Part shown: piece after piece, positions 1 through 6,884 of the stretch | How positions within the stretch are numbered: position 1 is the stretch's first letter | How the letters are laid out: each line of letters opens with the position of its first letter | Source: Savagea sp. | GTDB taxonomy: Bacteria; Bacillota; Bacilli; Bacillales_A; Planococcaceae | Assembly: GCA_030152265.1 (NCBI GenBank) | Contig: JASLHQ010000088.1 | Coordinates: 1-14,623, forward strand | DNA length: 14,623 nucleotides | Direction of reading: 5' to 3' | Notes under the pieces: generated by a model | The model's database searches: none | The model's input: only the letters and a program-made list of their open reading frames with translations | What the model was told of the DNA's origin: nothing | Position numbers and translations under genes: made by a program

Positions 1-1042
1 TGGAGATAGCCATACGTCAACACATGGTGCATTCGGTGCGATCGCATTCGGTATCGGAACGAGTGAAGTGGAACACGTCTTATCGACACAAACATTGTGG
101 CAAGCACGTCCGAAAACGATGGAAATTCGCGTCAATGGCGAATTAGGATACGGTGTCGCAGCGAAAGATATTATTTTAGCGATCATCGCAAAATTCGGTA
201 TCGATGTCGGAACAGGGCATATCGTTGAATTTACTGGTGAAGCGATTCGCAATTTAACGATGGAAGAGCGCATGACGGTATGTAATATGTCGATCGAAGC
301 GGGAGCGAAAGCAGGATTAATTAGCCCGGATGAAACGACGATCGAATACATTCGCGGACGCAAATACGCTCCACAAGGCGAAGCGTTTGAAGAGAAAGCG
401 AAAGAGTGGCTCGCCCTCGCAACAGACGAAGGTGCGACATACGATACAGTGCTTGAAATCGATACGTCTGAAATCGAACCGTTCGTCACATGGGGAACGA
501 ACCCATCGATGGGTTCAGGTATTTTATCATCCGTTCCACGTGAATCGGATTACGAATCACAATCAGACCGCGAAGCGTTGAAAAAAGCGCTCGCTTATAT
601 GGACTTAGAAGAAGGACAACCGTTAACGTCAATCGACATTCAACACGTCTTCATCGGATCATGTACGAACGCTCGTCTTTCTGACTTACAAGCAGCAGCG
701 AAAGTTGTCGAAGGCCGCAAAGTAGCAGACGGTGTAACAGCAATCGTCGTACCTGGCTCACGCACGGTGAAAGCACAAGCGGAGGAGCTCGGATTAGACA
801 AAGTATTTATCGAAGCAGGATTCGAATGGCGCGATGCAGGATGTAGTATGTGTTTAGCGATGAACGATGACGTCGTTCCAGCAGGAGAGCGTTGCGCATC
901 AACGTCAAACCGTAACTTCGAAGGTCGTCAAGGAGCAGGTTCACGCACGCACCTCGTCAGTCCTCCAATGGCAGCAGCAGCGGCGGTCCATGGACATTTC
1001 GTCGACGTTCGTGACATGATGAAAGAAGGAGTGAATGCATAA
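1..1042 (+). CDS. leuC: 3-isopropylmalate dehydratase large subunit, 5' end outside window
   Basis: Large subunit of isopropylmalate isomerase, the aconitase-type 4Fe-4S enzyme of leucine synthesis that converts 2- to 3-isopropylmalate together with LeuD in the cytoplasm. The open frame runs in from before the window: codons from base 2 read GDSHTSTHGAFGAIAFG, the conserved aconitase-family block, so the GTG at base 68 is internal and not the start. About 346 codons are visible; the family is usually about 470, so roughly 125 N-terminal residues are missing. The three cluster cysteines are visible in GSCTNARLSDL and in AGCSMCLAMN (CxxC). The stop TAA shares one base with the leuD start (TAATG), which suggests translational coupling of the two subunits. 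It is presumably the distal part of a leuABCD-type operon lying upstream. Identification is secure. Confidence 0.97.
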   Translation, partial: GDSHTSTHGAFGAIAFGIGTSEVEHVLSTQTLWQARPKTMEIRVNGELGYGVAAKDIILAIIAKFGIDVGTGHIVEFTGEAIRNLTMEERMTVCNMSIEAGAKAGLISPDETTIEYIRGRKYAPQGEAFEEKAKEWLALATDEGATYDTVLEIDTSEIEPFVTWGTNPSMGSGILSSVPRESDYESQSDREALKKALAYMDLEEGQPLTSIDIQHVFIGSCTNARLSDLQAAAKVVEGRKVADGVTAIVVPGSRTVKAQAEELGLDKVFIEAGFEWRDAGCSMCLAMNDDVVPAGERCASTSNRNFEGRQGAGSRTHLVSPPMAAAAAVHGHFVDVRDMMKEGVNA

Positions 1043-1629
1043 TGGAACCGATTAACATTGTTGAGAGTGTCATTACGCCACTCGATCGTAAAAACGTAGA
1101 TACAGACCAAATTATTTCAAAAGAATTTTTAAAACGTATCGAGCGTACAGGGTTTGGGCAATATTTGTTTTACCATTGGCGCTTTAATCCAGATGGCTCA
1201 AAAGTGGAAGACTTCGTAATGAACGATCCGCGTTTCGACGGTTCACGCATTCTCGTCGCACATGATAACTTCGGTTGTGGTTCATCACGTGAACACGCAC
1301 CGTGGGCGATTCAAGACTACGGATTCGATGTCGTCATTGCTCCGAGCTTCGCGGATATTTTCCATAACAACTGTTATAAAAACGGGATTTTACCGATTCA
1401 ATTAACAGAAGCGGAAGTCGAGCAATTACTCGAAAAAGGATTAGCGGAAGGTACGTACAAAGTGACGGTTAACCTTGAAGAACAGACAGTAAAGGGAGAA
1501 GATGGCGTACAGTACGACTTCGATATCGACCCGTACAATAAAAAGATGTTGTTGAACGGTTGGGATGAAATTTCAATTACGTTCCAATACGAAGATTACA
1601 TTAAAAAATACGAAGAACAACATGCATAA
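1042..1629 (+). CDS. leuD: 3-isopropylmalate dehydratase small subunit
   Basis: Small (swivel-domain) subunit of isopropylmalate isomerase, working as a heterodimer with LeuC in leucine biosynthesis. The 195 residues match the usual LeuD length of about 190-200. Visible family motifs are an N-terminal DRKNVDTDQIISKEFLKR block (residues 15-32) and the substrate-binding loop DNFGCGSSREHAPWAI (residues 75-90), followed by the PSFADIFHNNCYKNGILP block. The ATG at 1042 overlaps the leuC stop by one base; the GGAG in AAGAAGGAGTGAATGCATA just upstream inside leuC serves as ribosome binding site. It is the last gene of the leucine operon: a strong terminator begins directly at its stop codon. Identification is secure. 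Confidence 0.97.
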   Translation: MEPINIVESVITPLDRKNVDTDQIISKEFLKRIERTGFGQYLFYHWRFNPDGSKVEDFVMNDPRFDGSRILVAHDNFGCGSSREHAPWAIQDYGFDVVIAPSFADIFHNNCYKNGILPIQLTEAEVEQLLEKGLAEGTYKVTVNLEEQTVKGEDGVQYDFDIDPYNKKMLLNGWDEISITFQYEDYIKKYEEQHA

Positions 1630-1659
1630 AAAAAGGGCGCTCTCAGTAGCGCTCTTTTT
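1630..1659 (+). terminator. Rho-independent terminator of the leu operon
   Basis: The arms AAAAAGGGCGCT (1630-1641) and AGCGCTCTTTTT (1648-1659) pair over 12 positions with one G-T wobble, around a 6-base loop. The G/C-rich half of the stem is followed by five T. It starts directly after the leuD stop. Confidence 0.9.
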
Positions 1660-1750
1660 ACTTGAATAATTGATGAAAAATGATACGAGTTGTATACTGC
1701 CTGCAGGAGTATTAACTGAAACGCCTCCGTCACAAGAGGAGGAAGAGTGA

Positions 1751-2140
1751 GTTACATTTCCACTAGAATTTGTTGTGAAACGAATGACGGTCGAGATGAT
1801 TGGAGATATTTTATTACATCATTCACACTTCATAAAACTATACAAAAAATAAAATATACATATCTACTATTCATTAGGTAACTTTTTACCGACTCAACAA
1901 TTTGCTTCGACAAATATTGTAGGAATTAAACGAATTACGATTAAAAAGATGACATTAAATGAAGAAGTATAAAGTGTCAAAGTACTTGAATATTCATTTT
2001 TGCTGACTGTCGTTTTAAAAGAAAATGGATGGCATTTTAAAATTTATCCTCTTCGTGACCGACCGGAAGCGGGAATTTATTCTGAACAAAGGATGTTAGA
2101 CTATGTCGGACTTCCGCGTTGGTCTTATGAGAAGGATTAG
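1751..2140 (+). pseudogene. Decayed CapA-family (PGA capsule synthesis type) gene with internal deletion
   Basis: One reading frame (phase of base 1751) carries two conserved pieces of the CapA/PgsA metallophosphatase-like family. The first is MTVEMIGDILLHHS (1784-1825), resembling the family's N-terminal metal-binding GDIxLH segment. The second is YSLGNFLPTQQF (1868-1903), resembling the C-terminal YSLGNF motif. It continues through KENGWHFKIYPL to a final TAG at 2138. In a full protein about 200 residues separate these blocks; here only about 14 codons do, so the middle is deleted. In-frame stops lie at 1748 (TGA), 1850 (TAA) and 1970 (TAA). Codons before 1748 (VLTETPPSQEEEE, from 1709) look like the acidic linker that often follows the N-terminal membrane anchor, so the remnant may begin near 1700. 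The stretch is more AT-rich than its neighbours, as expected for decaying sequence. No product is expected. Family assignment rests on motif recall, not on a search. Confidence 0.72.
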
Positions 2141-2224
2141 AAAATATAGCGGTAGTTGAAGCAAACTATGATATACTTTTCTTAATATGTAATCATTTAA
2201 AAAAAGCGGAGTAAGGAAGCGATC

Positions 2225-2233
2225 ATGAGATGA
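2225..2233 (+). other. Two-codon reading frame AUG-AGA-UGA overlapping the glycosyltransferase start
   Basis: ATGAGATGA lies directly in front of the glycosyltransferase gene, and its stop TGA (2231-2233) overlaps the gene's ATG (2230-2232). The AAGGA at 2213-2217 is 7 bases from this first ATG but 12 from the second. The spacing therefore favours initiation on the minigene, with possible re-initiation at 2230. Whether it is translated is not known from sequence. Confidence 0.35.
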
Positions 2234-3315
2234 CGAAACTTATAGTCTTTAGCAATATGTATCCTTCTGATCAACATCCCACGTACGGAATTTTCGTCAA
2301 AAATCAAGTACAGTTGTTGAGAGATGAAGGTATGGACGTATCTGTCATAGCTATCGAAGACCCATCAAAAGGAAAAATAGCGAAATTACAAAAATATATG
2401 AGTTTATTTATTCGCGGTTTTTTCGGTATGTTAAAAAATCGCAAAACATTAAATTTAACACATGCGCACTATGTATTCCCGACAGGGATGTTATCTTATT
2501 GGGGAAAGCGTTGGTTTAACATACCGTACGTCGTCACTGTACACGGTGGAGACGTCGATCAAATGCCGAAAAAGAGCAAAATGGCACGCAAATGGACAGA
2601 ACGCATTTTAAAAAAAGCGGACGCTGTCATTACAGTTGGCGAAAAACTAAAACAAGACGTCGTGAAAGAGTTCGGTGTTTCGATTAATAAAGTTCACGTC
2701 ATTAGTATGGGAGTCGATCAAACGGTCTTTTACGTCATGCCGCAAGAGCTTTCACGTGAATCATTACGTCTCTCTAAAGAAGAAACGATGTTGCTTTATG
2801 TCGGAAACGTCATTCGTGCGAAAGGGATTGAAGATTTAATCGAGGCGTATAAACAAATTGCTTACACGAAAGAAAAACTTTCTCTTTATATCGTCGGTTC
2901 TCAAAAAGATGCACAATTCGCAACGTTGGTGAAAGATCGGATTGAAACTTTAGAACGTGTACATCTTGTCGGTCCACAACCTCAAACGACTTTAGCGAAA
3001 TGGATGTCGGCAGCGGACGTCTTCGTTTTACCTTCTCATCATGAAGGGTTCGGACTCGTCGCACTTGAAGCGATGGCGGTCGGTGTGCCAGTCGTCGGTA
3101 CAAATGTAGGCGGACTTCCTTATTTATTAAAAGACGACGCAGGGATACTCGTAGAGCCTCAAAACCCGTCTTCTTTAGCGGAAGGGATAGAACAAGCGTT
3201 GAATCGTTCAGAAGAAAGATATACAGAAGTGAAACAACGAATTGTCGAAGAACATTCTTATCCTGTGTTAGCGGAGAGACTTAAAGCGATTTATCAATAC
3301 GTCGGACGATCATAA
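2230..3315 (+). CDS. Glycosyltransferase family 4, surface-polysaccharide type (TuaC-like)
   Basis: A GT-B fold, retaining glycosyltransferase of family GT4 that probably transfers a sugar from a nucleotide-sugar donor to a growing surface glycan at the cytoplasmic membrane face. The 361 residues have the usual length. The N-terminal domain opens with a first beta strand (TKLIVFSNMYPSDQHPTYG) and carries VTVHGGDVDQMP (102-113). The C-terminal nucleotide-sugar domain shows LLYVGNVIRAKGIEDLIEAY (188-207) and the E-x7-E signature EGFGLVALE (E272, E280), followed by AVGVPVVGTNVGG. There is no signal peptide or membrane segment. The N-terminus resembles TuaC-type teichuronic acid enzymes, but acceptor and sugar cannot be told from sequence. 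It stands alone between a pseudogene and a terminator, so it looks monocistronic. An AT-rich leader containing TATGATATACT (2167-2177) precedes it; a matching -35 box is not clear. Confidence 0.88.
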   Translation: MTKLIVFSNMYPSDQHPTYGIFVKNQVQLLRDEGMDVSVIAIEDPSKGKIAKLQKYMSLFIRGFFGMLKNRKTLNLTHAHYVFPTGMLSYWGKRWFNIPYVVTVHGGDVDQMPKKSKMARKWTERILKKADAVITVGEKLKQDVVKEFGVSINKVHVISMGVDQTVFYVMPQELSRESLRLSKEETMLLYVGNVIRAKGIEDLIEAYKQIAYTKEKLSLYIVGSQKDAQFATLVKDRIETLERVHLVGPQPQTTLAKWMSAADVFVLPSHHEGFGLVALEAMAVGVPVVGTNVGGLPYLLKDDAGILVEPQNPSSLAEGIEQALNRSEERYTEVKQRIVEEHSYPVLAERLKAIYQYVGRS

Positions 3316-3351
3316 AAAGCGGTTGAAATCATTTTGATTTCAACCGCTTTT
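3315..3351. terminator. Bidirectional terminator between glycosyltransferase and sulP genes
   Basis: The arms AAAAGCGGTTGAAATC (3315-3330) and GATTTCAACCGCTTTT (3336-3351) form a perfect 16-bp stem with a 5-base loop. It has a T run at the end on both strands, so it serves the converging genes on either side. It touches both stop codons. Confidence 0.93.
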
Positions 3352-3352
3352 C

Positions 3353-4951
3353 TCATATGTTCATAAAGAAATTTTGCTTTCCAATTTTGTCATATAATCC
3401 GCTCTTCTTCAATAGAGCACGCTGTTCAACAGGCATACGTTTAACGATAATACGAATGTCGAGCTCTTCCGCTTTTTCTAAAAATCCAGCGAGTGCTGCT
3501 TCACCTGTTGCGTCGATTGTCGGCACATGTTCCATATCCAATATAATAATATCGATTTTTGGATCGAGCCAAGTCGGCGCGGTATCTTCAAAACGTTTCG
3601 CCGTTCCGAAAAATAAAGGTCCTTCAATCATATATTTGACGACGAATTGTCGGTCTGATTGAAACTCGATTCGTTCGACGTCTGAAAGGCGACCCTTTTC
3701 TAATTTTAATTCTCCGATCATCTTTTTCAAAAACGAGAGAGCGGCTAAAATAATACCGACTTGTACTGCAACAGTTAAGTTGACGAAAATCGTTAATAAA
3801 AAAGTGACCCATAAAACGAGCGCATCTCCTGAACGGACACTTGCAATTTGAGCGAAGGCTTTACGCGCGCTCATATTCCAAGCGACGTGCATTAAAATCG
3901 GTGCCATCGCTGCGAGTGGAATGTAAGACGCATAAGGAGAAAGCAATAGTAAAAATAGTAAAACGAAAATACTTTGAATCATACTTGAAACAGGGCTTAC
4001 TGCACCTGAGCGAATATTCGTCGCTGTCCGTGCAATGGCACCTGTCGCTGGAATCCCTCCGAATAACGGTGTCACCATATTGGCGATTCCTTGTCCGAAC
4101 AATTCTCGTTTCGAGTCATGTTTTTTCCCGTGTGTCATATCGTCGGCTACGACGGCAGAAAGTAAAGATTCAATCGCGCCGAGCGCAGCGATAATGAGGG
4201 CTGGTTGCCATAAAAGAAGCAACTTCTCGAATGTAATTTTCGGAAAAACGAAAGAAGGCAGCGTGTTCGGAATTCCTCCAAATGCAGTGCCGATCGTCTC
4301 CACTTTTCCTTGGAAAAAGAGGAGCGATAAAATCGTCGGTACGATCAGGGCAACGAGCAACACCGGAACTTTTGGAGCGAATTTTGGAATGAGTAAAATC
4401 GTTAAAAGTCCCGCGATGGCAAGAATGATACTCGCCGCGTTAATCGTATGAATTTGAGCGAAAATCTCACCCATATTTTGGTGGAAAAATTCGCGTTTTT
4501 CAACACCGGTCAACCCGAGAAAATTACTAATTTGTCCGGTGAAAATAATGACCGCAATACCTGCGGTGAACCCGATTGTGACAGATCGCGGAACGAAATG
4601 AATGAGCTGGGCGACTCCTAAATAACTCATAATAATTAAGAATATCCCCGCTAAAAATCCAGCGATGAGTAAATCGTGATAACCATACTGTAAAACTATA
4701 CCTAGCAAGATCGGGATAAATGCGCCTGTTGGTCCTGCGACTTGGTAGCGAGAGCCTCCGAGCAGTGCGACGAGAAATCCGGCAATAATTGTTGTGTACA
4801 AGCCGTATTCGGGTTTCACTCCAGAGGCGATCGCAAAGGCCATTCCGAGTGGGATGGCGACAATACCTACCGTAATTCCGGCGATAAAGTCTTTGCGTAA
4901 ACAAGCGGCGTTATAATGCGCAAATCGATCATCATGCAACAAACCGTTCAC
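3353..4951 (-). CDS. SulP family (SLC26) anion transporter with STAS domain
   Basis: Inner-membrane secondary transporter of the SulP family, taking up an anion such as sulfate, bicarbonate or a carboxylate; the substrate cannot be read from sequence. The 532 residues fit the family. The first about 400 form a dense series of hydrophobic helices, starting with the SulP signature region (AGITVGIVAIPLGMAFAIAS, then VKPEYGLYT and GGSRYQVAGPTGAF). A C-terminal cytoplasmic STAS domain covers about residues 430-525, with the loop HVPTIDATGEAAL around D480-G483. This loop is the usual regulatory nucleotide-binding or phosphorylation region. The start is GTG at 4951, preceded by AAGGAAGAA on the minus strand; residues MNGLLHDDRFAHYN give a typical short cytoplasmic N-terminus. 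It is a single-gene unit with its own strong promoter and a palindrome lying over the promoter. No carbonic anhydrase or sulfate-assimilation gene is next to it. Confidence 0.93.
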   Translation of the reverse strand: MNGLLHDDRFAHYNAACLRKDFIAGITVGIVAIPLGMAFAIASGVKPEYGLYTTIIAGFLVALLGGSRYQVAGPTGAFIPILLGIVLQYGYHDLLIAGFLAGIFLIIMSYLGVAQLIHFVPRSVTIGFTAGIAVIIFTGQISNFLGLTGVEKREFFHQNMGEIFAQIHTINAASIILAIAGLLTILLIPKFAPKVPVLLVALIVPTILSLLFFQGKVETIGTAFGGIPNTLPSFVFPKITFEKLLLLWQPALIIAALGAIESLLSAVVADDMTHGKKHDSKRELFGQGIANMVTPLFGGIPATGAIARTATNIRSGAVSPVSSMIQSIFVLLFLLLLSPYASYIPLAAMAPILMHVAWNMSARKAFAQIASVRSGDALVLWVTFLLTIFVNLTVAVQVGIILAALSFLKKMIGELKLEKGRLSDVERIEFQSDRQFVVKYMIEGPLFFGTAKRFEDTAPTWLDPKIDIIILDMEHVPTIDATGEAALAGFLEKAEELDIRIIVKRMPVEQRALLKKSGLYDKIGKQNFFMNI

Positions 4952-4984
4952 TTCTTCCTTTTCTATTATTTTGTCATCTCTTTA

Positions 4985-5013
4985 ATTATACATCGAATGT
5001 ATAAAAATAACAA
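4985..5013 (-). promoter_or_regulatory. Sigma-A promoter of the SulP transporter gene
   Basis: Read on the minus strand: -35 TTGTTA (5008-5013), a 17-base spacer and -10 TATAAT (4985-4990). The start of transcription would lie near 4978, leaving a short leader before the GTG at 4951. The spacing is ideal and the -10 matches perfectly. Confidence 0.75.
4986..5004. promoter_or_regulatory. Perfect palindrome over the sulP promoter, probable operator
   Basis: TTATACAT-CGA-ATGTATAA has perfect 8-bp arms around a 3-base centre. It covers most of the -10 box and almost all of the spacer of the sulP promoter, the classic place for a repressor site. It matches none of the Fur, PerR or Zur consensus sites I know. 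The regulator is unknown. Confidence 0.55.
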
Positions 5014-5060
5014 AGTTTCAGATGGGAAAAGTAAGGGAATAAGTCGTTCGTTCGGAAACA

Positions 5061-5089
5061 TTGTGAAAAGAAAGACGTCTTAATATAAG
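5061..5089 (+). promoter_or_regulatory. Candidate upstream promoter of nagB
   Basis: TTGTGA (5061-5066), a 17-base spacer and TATAAG (5084-5089) form a plausible sigma-A promoter pointing to nagB. Its start site would fall inside the symmetric repeat at 5089-5125. Confidence 0.45.
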
Positions 5090-5125
5090 TAGTAAAGGTT
5101 GACCAAGTGGAACAACTAAAACTAC
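5089..5125. promoter_or_regulatory. Interrupted symmetric repeat at nagB promoters, possible operator
   Basis: GTAGT-N4-GTTG (5089-5101) is mirrored by CAAC-N4-ACTAC (5113-5125) with exact two-fold symmetry about base 5107. It overlaps the proximal promoter boxes and the start of the upstream promoter. It does not closely match the GntR-family NagR site (TGGTCTAGACCA type), so a regulator is not proposed. Confidence 0.3.
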
Positions 5126-5128
5126 AAT
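5099..5128 (+). promoter_or_regulatory. Candidate proximal promoter of nagB
   Basis: TTGACC (5099-5104) and TACAAT (5123-5128) are separated by 18 bases. Both boxes match the sigma-A consensus well. The promoter lies 40 bases before the nagB start codon. Confidence 0.5.
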
Positions 5129-5168
5129 GAGAACGGAACAAACTTTAATGGAAAGTCGGTAGATACGA

Positions 5169-5870
5169 ATGACACAGTTAAATGTAGTACGTGTGAAAAA
5201 CGAAAATGAAGCGGCACAATATGTGTATGAATATGTGAAAAATAAATTACAAAATGAAACATTACAAACGATCGGACTTGCGACAGGCAGTACGATGGTT
5301 CCGATTTATAAACAGTGGGTCGACTCCTCATTAGATTTTTCTGAAGTGACAGCTTTTAATTTGGATGAGTATGTCGGACTAGCGAAAGACAATCCGAACA
5401 GCTACGCTTATTTTATGAAAGAGCATCTATTTCAACATAAGCCGTTTAAACAAACGTTCATTCCAGACGGTTTAGCGGAAGATCCAGAGCAAGAGTGCGA
5501 ACGCTACGAGCAATTGTTATTAGAGCATCCACTCGATTTACAGTTGCTTGGAGTAGGGGAGAACGGGCATATCGCTTTCAACGAACCTGAAACACCGATC
5601 GACTCGATTACTCACGTCGCAAAATTGACAGATTCAACATTATCGGTGAATGGTCAATATTTTGATAATGCAGAAAAAATGCCAGATATCGCATTTACGA
5701 TGGGTATTCAATCGATTTTACGTGCGAAGTCAATCATTTTAATCGCATTCGGTGAAAAGAAACGAGCGGCGATTGAGAAGTTGTTAGAAGGAAAAGTAGA
5801 TGTGCATTGGACAATTACTTACTTACTCACTCATTCAGACGTTACGGTCATTACAGATTTACAAGAATAG
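5169..5870 (+). CDS. nagB: Glucosamine-6-phosphate deaminase
   Basis: Converts glucosamine 6-phosphate to fructose 6-phosphate and ammonia, linking amino-sugar use to glycolysis in the cytoplasm. The 233 residues match the shorter Bacillus type that lacks the C-terminal extension of the E. coli enzyme. Visible motifs are the phosphate loop GLATGSTMVPIY (36-47), the catalytic NLDEYVGL (D66), and GVGENGHIAFNEP with H134 and E139. The position of E. coli Asp141 is Asn132 here, as also in B. subtilis-type enzymes, so this is not a defect. The C-terminal HSDVTVI block is typical. The start has only a weak ribosome site (CGGTAG). An in-frame TAG at 5160 rules out a longer protein. Unusually, neither nagA nor a nagR regulator gene is adjacent. 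It is monocistronic, ending at a strong terminator. Confidence 0.95.
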   Translation: MTQLNVVRVKNENEAAQYVYEYVKNKLQNETLQTIGLATGSTMVPIYKQWVDSSLDFSEVTAFNLDEYVGLAKDNPNSYAYFMKEHLFQHKPFKQTFIPDGLAEDPEQECERYEQLLLEHPLDLQLLGVGENGHIAFNEPETPIDSITHVAKLTDSTLSVNGQYFDNAEKMPDIAFTMGIQSILRAKSIILIAFGEKKRAAIEKLLEGKVDVHWTITYLLTHSDVTVITDLQE

Positions 5871-5871
5871 A

Positions 5872-5913
5872 AAAAAGAGTGTTAAAACGTCGTTTCGTTT
5901 TAACACTCTTTTT
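5872..5913. terminator. Terminator of nagB, works on both strands
   Basis: The arms AAAAAGAGTGTTAAAACG (5872-5889) and CGTTTTAACACTCTTTTT (5896-5913) form a perfect 18-bp stem with a 6-base loop and a T run on both strands. It closes nagB and can also stop transcription from slaP. Confidence 0.92.
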
Positions 5914-5920
5914 CTATGAA

Positions 5921-5960
5921 GAAACGAGATATGGCGAGGTTAAGCGCCACGTCTCGTTTC
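5921..5960. terminator. Second hairpin, probable slaP terminator
   Basis: GAAACGAGA (5921-5929) pairs with TCTCGTTTC (5952-5960), and an inner TGGCG (5932-5936) pairs with CGCCA (5945-5949), separated by 2-base bulges. It sits just after the slaP stop on the minus strand. The following run is only moderately T-rich on that strand (TTTCTTC). Together with the neighbouring 18-bp hairpin it insulates the converging genes. Confidence 0.6.
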
Positions 5961-5963
5961 GTT

Positions 5964-6884
5964 TTATTGAATATTCGTTTTCGCATCGCTTGGGATACGT
6001 GCGACCCAACGTGAAAAGTCTGCATCTTTTTTCTGAATGAGTTGTTCAGGGAAGATGAATGTCCACGGTTTTGTCGAGTTCGCTTTCACTTCAAGCGGTG
6101 GCAATTCGAAGCTACCTTTCGCTACGATATCGCCTGCTGCGTCGATAATTTCGATTGGGAGTTGTTCGACGTTCATCGCGCGTGTATTTCCGTTACGGAT
6201 GAAGACAGAAGCGACAAGTCCACCGTCCTCTTGGAATGCGACTTGGAAGCCTGTAAAGTTCACTTCTTTATCTTTTAATTCCGGCATTTTTTTGACGAGG
6301 TCTTCGAGCATCGTAATTTGTTCTTTCGTTAAATTTTCTTTCCATGAAGGTTCGAGATCTAACATATGTTCACGCATCGATTCGATGTTGAATGCGAGTG
6401 ACCAACCGTCTTCTAAAATATCTTCTTCTAATTTAACATTCGCTGCATCGAAGACGAATACCCAAGGGCGTGCTGTGTTTGGTGGTAAATAGCCGAGCTC
6501 TTCTAGGTCGAATTTTTGAGCGGCAACGATTTTACCTTCTTTATCGAAAAGGACGAGTTCCACTTCTTGAAGTCGGACAGATTCTGTCACTGTCGAACGT
6601 AAAAATGATTTGACAAGCAAGTTGTTGTCACTATCGCGCTCCATGTCGATCCCTGATAAAGAAAGTTGATTTTGTTTTAAAGGTTGAAGTTCATTCGCTA
6701 AAAAGCGGAAAACGTACATTTGCTCTTGGCTAATGTTCCAGCTTTCGTGTAAAGATAATTTTGTCGTAATATCTTTCGTTTGGGAGCTTTTTTCCTCACT
6801 CTTTTTTGCGAGTAATTCGTAAGATTCTATCGCACGTTCTTTCCCTTTTGCCTCTGTTTTCTTGAAAAAATTAAACAATTTCAT
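5964..6884 (-). CDS. slaP: Accessory Sec system S-layer assembly protein (SlaP type)
   Basis: Partner of SecA2 in the accessory secretion route that exports S-layer proteins, as described for SlaP of Bacillus anthracis. The 306 residues have no signal peptide and no membrane segment, so it acts in the cytoplasm or at the membrane surface. After a basic, charged N-terminus (MKLFNFFKKTEAKGKER) there are two copies of one domain. Copy 1 is about residues 43-152 (LSLHESW to ARPWVFVFD). Copy 2 is about residues 175-283 (LDLEPSW to TKPWTFIFPEQLI). Each ends in a proline-rich turn followed by an aromatic strand (LPPNTARPW, VKANSTKPW). The duplication and the position directly behind secA2 are the basis for the name. 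Its ATG overlaps the secA2 stop by one base (TAATG), so the two are probably made in a coupled way. The exact biochemical role in the family is poorly known. Confidence 0.85.
   Translation of the reverse strand: MKLFNFFKKTEAKGKERAIESYELLAKKSEEKSSQTKDITTKLSLHESWNISQEQMYVFRFLANELQPLKQNQLSLSGIDMERDSDNNLLVKSFLRSTVTESVRLQEVELVLFDKEGKIVAAQKFDLEELGYLPPNTARPWVFVFDAANVKLEEDILEDGWSLAFNIESMREHMLDLEPSWKENLTKEQITMLEDLVKKMPELKDKEVNFTGFQVAFQEDGGLVASVFIRNGNTRAMNVEQLPIEIIDAAGDIVAKGSFELPPLEVKANSTKPWTFIFPEQLIQKKDADFSRWVARIPSDAKTNIQ

Noticed and set aside
68..1042. leuC starting at the GTG of base 68
   Set aside because: The frame is open from base 2 and encodes the conserved GDSHTSTHGAFGAIAFG block, so the gene begins outside the window.
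4035..4451. 138-codon frame antisense to the SulP gene
   Set aside because: It lies fully opposite a secure membrane protein gene, has no ribosome site and no recognisable family; it is a codon-bias shadow.
5127..5162. 11-codon frame MRTEQTLMESR upstream of nagB as a leader peptide
   Set aside because: It starts at the predicted -10 box, has no ribosome site and no attenuator-like hairpin after it.
5557..5589. NagB active-site change at the position of E. coli Asp141
   Set aside because: Asn at this place is normal in Bacillus-type NagB (GRNGH/GENGH), so it is not evidence of a dead enzyme.
6037..6492. 151-codon frame antisense to slaP
   Set aside because: Serine-rich shadow with low-complexity composition, no ribosome site, opposite a supported gene.
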